Positions 56,801 to 64,000 of a DNA stretch of 64,000 bases are shown here, in pieces (position 1 is the stretch's first letter; each line of letters starts with the position of its first letter). The notes below the pieces were generated by a model. It worked only from the letters and a program-made list of their open reading frames with translations, did no database searches and had not been told where the DNA came from. Source of the DNA: Mycteria americana (taxonomy: Eukaryota; Chordata; Aves; Ciconiiformes; Ciconiidae); the NCBI RefSeq assembly GCF_035582795.1, contig NC_134368.1, positions 2,348,501 to 2,412,500 on the forward strand, written 5' to 3'. Both the position numbers and the translations under genes were made by a program.

Positions 56801-59800
56801 CAGGAGGAGAAAGATGCACGTCCCAGATACAGCCGGAGAGCGGCCGCGCTGCGAAGCCGGGTGTGCCGGCTACCCTGCGCTCCGTCGGGGCCGAGCCTGC
56901 TGGGACTGGCGGTGGTCCCCCGCTGAGGACTGTCCCCAAAAATAAGCTCTTAAAAGTTTTGGGGTGTTTTTAGAAGAAAAGTCCTGGCTGGGACTGCAGG
57001 CGTAAGCGAGGGTGCAGCGCTGATGCCTGGGGAGCTCCGCTGCCCTTCGAGGTGACAGCACGGCAGAAGTGGTGTCGCTGCGTCTGGCCCCAAGCGACGG
57101 CGGGGCTGGTCCCTCTCGGTCACCACTCAGACCCATCCCCGTGCCCTCAGCCTTCGGCAGGGTTTGGGTCACAGGGCCGTCGTCCAGGGGAGCCGCACAC
57201 GAAGCCACCGGATTTCAATTGTCCCCAGCTTGGTGACGGCAACGTCACCTTTCGGGCAGAGCTGCTTGTCTGGGTGCTGTCGGCATCCCCGAAGCAGAGC
57301 GTGATTTCCCGGTGGACGCGATGGCCCGCAGGGTGTTGCAGGGGTGGGAGCGCATCGCGTGTGCAGGCGAAGCGGCGGATGGGAGCTGTGTATAGAGGCA
57401 GGACCGGGATGCAGGAGCCGTCCAGGGACCGTCCCCATCCCGCAGCAGGAGCGTGGGGACGGTGGTGACCCCGGAGGGCAGGGCCAGCCCCGGGGAGCGG
57501 CCGGGCAGGGACCCCATGAGCATCACACCGGTCGGATGCACAAACACCCGGCATGACAACGGTTAATGCGGCGAGGGTTTGGGAAGGGATAAAACCCCCT
57601 GAGCTTGGGGGTTTAAACCAATTACTCTCGGAGTCAGGATGAGGCATCGTAGGGGGCAGCTTATCCCCCCGTTGCCCACTGTGAGGTTCTCACACTTCTC
57701 TCATTGTGGCTTCTGGCCCGTTGGAGCGAGGGATATGGTATTGGAGGGGTCAGGGAGCCCATCCAGCCTGGAAACATCCCCATTCCCGCAGCCGAAACAG
57801 TTGGGAAGTGCAGGGGAGCCTCATCCCACAGGAGACGGCCGTACCCGGCTGGGTTTCTCTGAGCTGAACCAGAGGAGGAAAGGCTTTACGTGCCGGAGCC
57901 GCTTCACACCCACCCCTGATTTCCACAGAGCCTCACTCAAGCATCTTAATTGCTTTATGCCTTAGTTTCCCCTTCTATAATTTAGGGATAAGGCAACTTC
58001 CCTGCTCCCAGAGGGCTGAGAGCTTTAATTAAAGTTTGCAAAGTGCTTTGCAGTCGTTGAATGAAAGGCGCCAGCTCCGTATTGTTCCAGAAATGCCCCA
58101 AAGCTAGGAAAGCAAATGGTTTGAGTCCAGGGCGGGGGGGGGGGGTGTTATAATATATACCGGTGCCATAAAGCAGCCGGTTCGATAGACTAAGCGTGCC
58201 TGGAAGTCAAGGGCTCGTACTGCGCTGGCTGCGCGGCAGCCTGCAAGGGTTTTGCTCACCTGGGGAATGCAGCGAGGGGTGAACGCTGGCCTCCGCCTCG
58301 CTGCGAACGGCTCCAGAGCGGAAAGCAAGGGGCGCTTGCAATTAATGCTGAAGGAGAAGGGGGAAAGGGGGCGACGGTCCCAGGGGACGAGGCGCGGCAG
58401 CGGCTGCTGGAGGGGCTGCGGGCACCGCAACACCTGCGAGCGGGTAAATGCTTCAGCCCGGCCTGTGCTGCGCTGGCAGCGGCGGCCGAGCAGCGGCACC
58501 TAGTGTCCTGCGGGCCCGGGCCGCCGGGCAGCATCCCGCACCCCTGCCTGCAGCATCCCGCACCCCTGCCTGCAGCATCCCCCACCCCTGCCTGCAGCAT
58601 CCCCCATCCCTGCCTGCAGCATCCCGCACCCCTGCCTGCAGCATCCCCCATCCCTGCCTGCAGCATCCCGCACCCCTGCCTGCAGCATCCCGCACCCCTG
58701 CCTGCAGCATCCCCCATCCCTGCCTGCAGCATCCCCCATCCCTGCCTGCAGCATCCCGCACCCCTGCCTGCAGCATCCCGCACCCCTGCCTGCAGCATCC
58801 CCCACCCCTGCCTGCAGCATCCCCCACCCCTGCCTGCAGCATCCCGCATCCCTGCCTGCAGCATCCTGCACCCCTGCCTGCAGCATCCCCCATCCCTGCC
58901 TGCAGCATCCCCCATCCCTGCCTGCAGCATCCCCCACCCCTGCCTGCAGCATCCCGCACCCCTGCCTGCAGCATCCCCCATCCCTGCCTGCAGCATCCCG
59001 CACCCCTGCCTGCAGCATCCCGCATCCCTGCCTGCAGCATCCCGCACCCCTGCCTGCAGCATCCCGCATCCCTGCCTGCAGCATCCCGCACCCCTGCCTG
59101 CAGCATCCCCCACCCCTGCCTGCAGCATCCCGCACCCCTGCCTGCAGCATCCCGCACCCCTGCCTGCAGCATCCCCCATCCCTGCCTGCAGCATCCCCCA
59201 TCCCTGCCTGCAGCATCCCGCACCCCTGCCTGCAGCATCCCCCATCCCTGCCTGCAGCATCCCGCACCCCTGCCTGCAGCATCCCCCACCCCTGCCTGCA
59301 GCATCCCGCACCCCTGCCTGCAGCATCCCCCACCCCTGCCTGCACGGCATCCTGCATCGCCAGCCACATGGGTGCCCACAGCATCCCACAGCACCGACCA
59401 CATGGGTGCTTCAGCATCCCAAACCGACCGCCGTGTCCGTGCTGCCGTGTCCAGCCCGTACCGCGGGCCGTGCTCCCGGCGCTGGCATGGGCGGTGTGCG
59501 GGGTCGGAGCAGGATGCTCGGGGCCTCGGGCAGGCGAGGAGGGCGTCTGCTCCAAGGATGGAGACCCCGCTGCCTCTCTGGGCTCCTGGGATAGCGTTTG
59601 ACCACTGTCATGGTGGAAAAGGTTTCCTGAAACCTCAATTTGGTGAATTAATGATGTATAATTGTCATTATAATCTAGCTATAATTAGCCACCTGGTTAT
59701 ACACAGTCCAGCCTAAGCCTAATGATGCCACCCTGGCCCTGGGACACGCCGGAGGCGTGGGGATGGCTCTGTGCATCGGCCCACGTGGTCGTTGGAGCCA

Positions 59801-60456
59801 CGGCCGCTGTGCCCATGGCATCCTGACACCCGCGACCAAATGAAACGGTGCTGGGTTTAGCTGCTCCCGCCATGCTGTGCCGCTCGGGGCGCAGCCCAGA
59901 CGCCAGGGTGACGGGCACGGGGTTGTGCCGCTGTAAGGAGGGTTCCCCGTGTGCCTGCTGACCTCGTGTCTGAAGTGTGATTGAGCGTCCTTCACCCGGC
60001 TTGGGTTTCCCCAAGGCCGGGCTGTGCAGCAAAGCGGAGCCGGGAGGCGGCAGCACCCCGCATCCTGCGACCCACCGCATCTGGGCCCCCCCGTCCCAGC
60101 TTGCCGCAGGCAGAGGGGAAACCAAGGCAGGGCAGGGTGGCCGTGGGAGCGCTCCTGGGGGGCCAGGGACTTCTTTTTTGCTGATCTCCGAGGAAAACTG
60201 AGCTTGCTGCCTGGTTGCAGCACCCATCCCTCGCCGGGGCTGGCTGTGCCGGGACCCCCGCGAGCGCCCGTCTCTCCTTCTCCCCCAGGTGAAAGTGTGG
60301 TTCCAGAACAGGCGGACGAAATACAAACGGCAGAAGCTGGAGGAGGAAGGACCCGACTCGGATCAGAAGAAGAAAGGTTCCCACCACATCAACCGATGGC
60401 GCCTCGCCACCAAGCAGTCGAGCGGAGAAGACATCGACGTCACCTCCAACGACTAA
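50482..60456 (+). CDS. EMX1: Homeobox protein EMX1 (three coding exons, complete)
   Basis: EMX1 is a nuclear empty-spiracles-class homeodomain transcription factor marking the dorsal telencephalon (pallium). Exons 50,482-50,860, 53,458-53,642 and 60,289-60,456 join into 732 nt, 243 aa. Features are an N-terminal eh1-like FTIESLV (10-16), an eight-Ala run (~54-61), the EMX-type [16 protein letters not shown] (111-126), [18 protein letters not shown] leading into the homeodomain (145-204: [12 protein letters not shown] ... [14 protein letters not shown]), and the C-terminal GSHHINRWR ... [10 protein letters not shown] that distinguishes EMX1 from EMX2. Human EMX1 is 257 aa; the difference is mainly the missing Gly-rich insertion after residue ~20. 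Intron 1 is phase 1; intron 2 is phase 0 and splits the homeodomain between Gln44 and Val45. All splice sites are GT-AG. The reading frame is intact. Confidence 0.98.
51040..51370. repeat. Degenerate ~19-26-bp GC-rich minisatellite in EMX1 intron 1
   Basis: Units of the type 'ggtgctcggcgcgtttgcac' plus 'gacc', with variants 'ggtgcgtttgcacgctc' and 'ggtgccggggcgcgtttgca', recur with spacing near 19-26 bases. About 14 imperfect units. Confidence 0.85.
51560..52212. repeat. Polypyrimidine tract, (TTTCC)n and (CCTCT)n
   Basis: About 650 bp of C/T. The first 380 bp is TTTCT/TTTCTC variants with a few G. 51,945-52,090 is ~29 near-perfect TTTCC pentamers, then ~21 CCTCT pentamers run to about 52,200. 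All are pyrimidine on the EMX1 sense strand. Confidence 0.97.
52590..53190. repeat. Second polypyrimidine tract in EMX1 intron 1
   Basis: About 600 bp of T/C-rich degenerate TTTCTTTCC units with rare G (GTTC, TTGC). It leads towards the exon 2 acceptor region. It is less ordered than the block upstream. Confidence 0.95.
53458..53642 (+). CDS. EMX1: EMX1 coding exon 2
   Basis: It encodes residues 127-188: [20 protein letters not shown], then the first 44 residues of the homeodomain ending SETQ. The acceptor is TGTCCGCAG and the donor GTACCC, phase 0. Confidence 0.97.
54395..54512. promoter_or_regulatory. AT-rich island in EMX1 intron 2, candidate regulatory element
   Basis: The stretch with 'tattcagtaactgagtcgat', 'ctggattaatttaattttta' and 'tcctttaattcaattggaaa' is AT-rich within GC-rich intron and has several TAAT/AATT cores. 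This rests on composition only. Confidence 0.35.
55508..55562. repeat. (ATT)n/(GTT)n trinucleotide microsatellite
   Basis: 'attattattattattg' is followed by six GTT units and then more ATT and a short 'ataatatat'. It is an ordinary compound microsatellite in EMX1 intron 2. Confidence 0.95.
57935..58085 (+). mobile_element. MIR/L2-type ancient repeat remnant
   Basis: The sequence 'gccttagtttccccttctat', 'aatttagggataaggcaact' and then 'gtttgcaaagtgctttgcag' followed by 'cgttgaatgaaaggcgcc' keeps the order of the widespread amniote MIR/L2-type tail (agtttccccatctgtaaaatgggg ... gtaaagcgctttg ... gaaaggcgctat). It is old and diverged. The family name is tentative. Confidence 0.52.
58529..59345. 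repeat. 22-bp minisatellite (~37 copies) in EMX1 intron 2
   Basis: Tandem units of 'cagcatcccgcacccctgcc' + 'tg', differing mainly at two positions (cccG/Cca and caCcc/caTcc). Each unit contains a PstI-type ctgcag at its junction. 22 is not a multiple of three, so three units make 66 bases and every frame reads the same 22-residue periodic peptide on each strand. The resulting 300-400-codon frames are artefacts. Confidence 0.97.
59605..59715. promoter_or_regulatory. AT-rich island in EMX1 intron 2, candidate homeodomain-bound element
   Basis: The segment runs 'ggtgaattaatgatgtataa', 'ttgtcattataatctagcta' and 'taattagccacctggttata'. It holds at least four TAAT/ATTA cores plus a CACCTG E-box in ~70 bp, within GC-rich sequence and only ~570 bp upstream of exon 3. 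It is an enhancer candidate by composition. Confidence 0.45.
60289..60456 (+). CDS. EMX1: EMX1 coding exon 3
   Basis: It encodes residues 189-243: recognition-helix [20 protein letters not shown], then [25 protein letters not shown] and the terminal [10 protein letters not shown], followed by TAA. The acceptor is CCTTCTCCCCCAG. Confidence 0.98.
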   Translation: MKVWFQNRRTKYKRQKLEEEGPDSDQKKKGSHHINRWRLATKQSSGEDIDVTSND

Positions 60457-60786
60457 GGCAGGGACAGGCTCCTGGTGCAGCCACCATGGAGAGGAACCCG
60501 GGGGAGGAAGGGGGGACACAGGCGGCATCGCCAAACGAACTCTAGGGACGTCGCCGAAGCCACCGCCGCCACCGCCGCCCGCTGCCTTTCCTCCGGGGTG
60601 CCCGGCCTGACCGGGGACCCGCGCCCCGTCCCCCCCCGCCGCCCGGGGCGTCCCTCGGAGGTGCTTTTCGGGAAGCTCCCGCCGCCGAGCCGAGGAGGAA
60701 GAGGGGGCTGCCAGGGCGCCCGCGGCCCCGGGACGCGACCGCGCATCCTCCTCCGCGCTGGAAGCCGTCCGTCAGCCATGAGATCA

Positions 60787-60792
60787 AATAAA
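60787..60792 (+). terminator. EMX1: EMX1 proximal polyadenylation signal (AATAAA)
   Basis: AATAAA in 'agatcaaataaaaacgtcct' lies 331 bases after the EMX1 stop codon. The U-rich stretch downstream fits a cleavage region. Confidence 0.6.
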
Positions 60793-61031
60793 AACGTCCT
60801 ACCTAGAAGCTCAATGTCCCCAACCCCTTTTTCATTTTCCTTTTTATTTTTCGCCTTTTCTTTTTTTCGCCTCCCTCCTTTTCTCTGTTGTTTTGTTGGG
60901 TTTTGTTTTTTTGTTTTGGTTTTTTTTTTTTTACACAGTTTTATTTTAATTTATTCTTTTATTTTTGTGCCTGTGTGCGTGCGTTCCCTGTCGTAGGTAG
61001 TCAGCAGCTGTAGTGTGTGTTACTGCGTGGT

Positions 61032-61037
61032 AATAAA
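61032..61037 (+). terminator. EMX1: EMX1 distal polyadenylation signal (AATAAA)
   Basis: AATAAA in 'gtggtaataaaaagcaaaat' is preceded by a long T-rich segment and followed by 'gtctggttgcctcggtgg', a G/T-rich downstream element. Use of both signals would give short and long 3' UTRs. Confidence 0.6.
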
Positions 61038-61604
61038 AAGCAAAATGCGCTGGAAACCTGTCTGGTTGCCTCGGTGGAGGGGGGGCACAAGGGGACCGTC
61101 CCCCTCTCCCATCACCGGTCGAACGGCCACGGGGATCCCGCCGTCCTTCTTGCACGGGGGGGACTGGGTGGCACCGGGGCGGGATGGGTCCCACGGCAGC
61201 GATGGAGCCAGGAGAGCTTGGCGGCCCCATCGCAGTGGGTGCTGGGGAGAGGAGGGTGGGGGTCTCCCTCGGGGGTCCCCAGTGGAGCGGGGCCGCTGCC
61301 GGGGTGGCCGCAGGTATGAGAGGTATGCGGCGGCTTCGGGGCCGGCAGATCTTCACACCTGCGCCGGGGATTGAATGTCGGGGAGAGGCTCCAAAGAGCT
61401 CTGCTTCCCTCCCGCTCCCCCGGGAATATCCCCTGGGGACACCCCGAGACACGGGGTGCCGGGGGCTGGCGAAGGGACCCCCCGGTCCCTGGGCACTCCC
61501 GGGACCCCCAGCAATGAGGGTCTTGGCGGGGGGTCTCGGGGGACGAGGGCTGAGCGTCCTTCCCACATCTCGCCGGAGTGGGGGGGAAAGGACACTTGTA
61601 GTAA

Positions 61605-61965
61605 TTTTTCATATATATAAAAAATATAAAATATATATACACTCAAATATAATAATTATATATGAGATACCATATTACACACTTATACACATATATACAT
61701 GCAAACAATATATACACACATATGTGTATATAATGTGTGTATATATTGCATTTCGTAAAATACATGTATATATATTGTATATTATCTATAACTATAGATA
61801 ATTATAGATAACTATATAATTCTAGATAATTGCATGTTTTATAATATATATTCACATATTATGCATTTATTACATAAAGTAATCTCTATATAGCTTGTAT
61901 TATTTTCTATTCAATAGATTATAATTATATATAATATTATAAAATATATATACACCCCCCCCACA
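61605..61965. repeat. AT-rich low-complexity / (TA)n-like block
   Basis: About 360 bp composed almost wholly of A and T with TATATA, TATACA and 'ctataactatagataattat'-type short palindromes, ending in a C-run. It contrasts strongly with the GC-rich DNA on both sides. Confidence 0.9.
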
Positions 61966-62180
61966 CAAATATAACAATTCCTGCTGTTGGGAAAGCCCCC
62001 TCCCCACATCCCCTCGTGCTGCAGGGAAAAGCCCCGTCCCTGGCAGTCTCTCCCCTGTAAAACCAGCCCGTAAGAAACTCGTCTTCTTAGACGAGACTTT
62101 TAAATCCCGCCATCCGCATCGTCCTTCGCCCAAACCAGCCGCACGGAGGTCGGACCACACCGCCGAGTCTTTTGAACTCT

Positions 62181-62186
62181 TTTATT
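62181..62186 (-). terminator. Possible polyadenylation signal of a convergent minus-strand gene
   Basis: TTTATT on the plus strand is AATAAA on the minus strand, in the context 'ctgtctggaataaaagagtt'. Just downstream on that strand is a G/T-containing stretch. Position and orientation fit the 3' end of SFXN5, which is convergent to EMX1 in mammals, but no SFXN5 coding sequence is in the window. Confidence 0.3.
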
Positions 62187-63204
62187 CCAGACAGATCCGA
62201 GTGTTACACAAAGTGTCACGGCCGATAACTCTATCGAGAAGGTTAAAAAGAGGCGGTGCGCGCGGCAGGGTGCCCGAGGGCGGCCCAGGTACCTGCGCCC
62301 GCGGAGGTCCGGCGGAGGGACCGCTGGAAGACGTGCCGGTGCTGGCCGGTGACCTCCCCTCCGTGTGCCCCGGGACTTGCCATTAACGCGGTTATAAGGT
62401 GCATTCGGATCGGGTGCCGGAGGGCGATTGCATGAGGAGGGGCAGCTGAGGATGTTGGGTGCAAAATAAACCATAAAAAAACGAGGAAAAAAAAGCCAGA
62501 AGTGGACGTTTCCCAAAGCGACCCGGGGAGATACCCAGGGCTGGGGGTATCTACCACCACCGGGACCGCTTCAAGCCTCCACCGTCCGCACACCCGACAC
62601 CGGGAACGCTCCCAGAGCCGGGCCAGCTTCTCGGGCGAGCTTATTTGTACCCTAAAAATCTTTGCTCAAGGCTGTCGGGGGCTTGCCGCAACACGCCGGC
62701 AGCCCCGCGCTCCCCCCGCGCGGCTGAAGGGCATCCCAGGCTCCGGATCTCCATCACAGCCCTTCAAGAGGAGCCGACCGAAGCGGGGGGGGGGGACAGG
62801 ACACACCGACATCTCTCAGCTCCACGGCATCGGTACAACCCTGAGATCTACCAGCATGGCTTGTCCCAGGGTGGCAGAGTCCGGCACGGGCCGGGTCCTC
62901 CCGCAGCCCAGCAATGCGCGGCGCTGGGGCGGGCAGCAAACGGGGCGACCCGTTGCCTGCCAGTGCTGCCCGTCCTGCCGGGACCTGCCCGCACTCTGGA
63001 TGCAGAGCAGAAAAATGAGCAACAAGCAAAAAATGGAAGGAGCCGAGCCGTGCCCGAGCTTAAGGGTGGGTTCAGGACACGGGTGACACAACCCCGGGGT
63101 CGTCCCCTGGTTGTCCCCTGGCCGGCTTGGGGAGCAGCCAACAGACGCATCTTCCAGGAGGGACTCAAAACTTCTCGCTGGCACCTTTTGCTGCAACCTG
63201 GTCC

Positions 63205-63545
63205 TCATTATTTCTTAATTAACATATCCAAGAAATCAATTAACTGCGACATTTCTAATTAAATGCTACAGGAGATGATCATCTCATTATTATTATTATC
63301 TGCTGAGGTGAACAACTTGATGTGTGTGGCGGGTTTTTTTGCTCCCCGTTTCTTCCACTTCCCCAATTATAGGAAATAAGAAACGCAAACGGTTGGGTCG
63401 TTCTCGCAAACCGAAGGCTCCTTTTTGTACATTAGGAAAGTCGAAGAGATTAATTAGCTACTAAGTGAATGTGCATAATGTTATCATTAGCTGTTGTGTG
63501 TAGTCTTTTCTGGCACAATTTGCTGTCCTAATAAACAGTACTAAT
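63205..63545. promoter_or_regulatory. AT-rich island, candidate conserved element 3' of EMX1
   Basis: A ~340-bp low-GC block with 'tatttcttaattaacatatc', 'atcaattaactgcgacattt', 'agagattaattagctactaa' and 'atgttatcattagctgttgt'. It holds many TAAT cores in uninterrupted unique sequence, with sharp edges against GC-rich flanks. It resembles deeply conserved homeobox-gene enhancers. Confidence 0.48.
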
Positions 63546-64000
63546 GTGCTACCGCTTTCCCAGCTCCATGCTTTTCATTTCTAATGCTGGCGGAAGAGTT
63601 GAGCGTGGTATTTCACTGCTCGCCGGCGGTCCCACCACGGATGGCAGCAACCACGCTGAGCCGGTGCCGGAACCGCTGCACCAAGGAGCCCAACCTTGAG
63701 CTGCCTGCGAGTGAAATGGTCTTGTAAGGTCCATAAGGGTCAGGTTTGTGTCTGCTGAGCCTTTCTGCTGCTTTTCAATAAAAATGCATCTCAACACCCT
63801 CCTGCGGTGGGATGGTGGTGGCTCAAAAGCTGAACCGCATCGGCTGGCTTCAGTGTCCCAGCGTGGGGACACTGCGATGTTGTGTTCCTCAAGTTTGGGT
63901 CCATGGGGCCACCAAAATGTGCTCCTCATACATGCACCTTGTCCTGCTTGCCACCAAGCCGGGGACAGCGAAGGGAAGAGCAGCGGAGATGGGGCTGCAC

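Larger units (their letters stand above)
53643..60288 (+). other. EMX1: EMX1 intron 2
   Basis: It is 6,646 bp, bounded by GTACCC and TTCTCCCCCAG. It contains AT-rich candidate regulatory islands (54.4 and 59.6 kb), a trinucleotide repeat, a MIR-like remnant and a large 22-bp minisatellite, all listed separately. No additional EMX1 exon was seen. Confidence 0.92.
60457..61060 (+). other. EMX1: EMX1 3' UTR (inferred)
   Basis: The sequence from the stop codon through two polyadenylation signals begins GC-rich and becomes very T-rich at 60,830-60,960. The limit is set by the distal AATAAA at 61,032 plus a typical cleavage distance. Confidence 0.6.
61061..64000. other. EMX1 3' flank
   Basis: No coding exon was recognised. 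It contains an AT-rich low-complexity block, a possible minus-strand polyadenylation signal and an AT-rich candidate regulatory island. In mammals the next gene, SFXN5, is convergent with EMX1; none of its coding sequence is visible here. Confidence 0.7.

Noticed and set aside
57588-57612. Perfect 8-bp hairpin (aaaccccc...gggggttt) in EMX1 intron 2
   Set aside because: Short stem, no associated T-run or RNA-gene features. It is expected by chance in this GC-rich sequence.
58256-59716. 300-420-codon Cys/Pro/Gly repeat proteins on both strands
   Set aside because: The 22-bp minisatellite is open in several frames at once, which explains them all. A collagen-like or metallothionein-like reading is spurious.

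Overview
This is vertebrate nuclear DNA, almost certainly from a bird. Many CR1 LINE 3' ends carry the avian consensus (a left edge resembling 'tcacagaatcacag', then 'ggtttgggttggaagggacc'). There are GC-rich gene starts, many minisatellites and microsatellites, and vertebrate-type splice sites. The species cannot be named from this window.

Three protein-coding genes are supported, in the order EXOC6B (minus) - SPR (plus) - EMX1 (plus), the same order and orientation as on human 2p13. (1) Bases 1-18,333 are the beginning of EXOC6B intron 1. Its first coding exon is at 18,334-18,446 on the minus strand, inside a CpG island, with a ZNF143/THAP11-type promoter motif upstream and a GC-rich minisatellite (18.78-19.44 kb) next to it. 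(2) 19.4-31.0 kb is intergenic, with a 1-kb ancient CR1 carrying a decayed reverse-transcriptase domain, a long (GAAAAA)n array, a probable solo LTR and a younger CR1. (3) SPR (sepiapterin reductase, last step of tetrahydrobiopterin synthesis) is complete in three coding exons, 31,255-33,055, and encodes 268 aa. Its promoter has CCAAT, GC-box and CACGTG motifs. (4) 33-50 kb is the SPR-EMX1 interval. It holds CR1 and MIR-like remnants, minisatellites, several AT-rich islands that look like conserved homeobox-gene enhancers, and a striking inverted repeat with ~256-bp arms at 44.13-44.90 kb. (5) EMX1 (dorsal forebrain homeobox factor) is complete in three coding exons, 50,482-60,456, and encodes 243 aa. 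Exon 1 is bracketed by very long polypurine/polypyrimidine arrays and preceded by a (GT)/(CA) inverted repeat. Intron 2 holds a ~37-copy 22-bp minisatellite. (6) 61-64 kb is 3' flank. It has an AT-rich low-complexity block, a possible polyadenylation signal of a convergent minus-strand gene (SFXN5 would be expected from human synteny) and a conserved-looking AT-rich island.

The three genes are not functionally linked: exocyst tethering, pteridine metabolism and forebrain patterning. They are held together by ancient synteny. The long intervals around EMX1 look like a regulatory landscape. Most long open frames in the window come from repeats or from GC-rich or polypyrimidine composition and are not genes. 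I found no RNA gene, CRISPR array or novel multi-gene system. The most unusual structures are the 44-kb inverted repeat, the repeat architecture around EMX1 exon 1, and one orphan exon-like segment at 36.5 kb.
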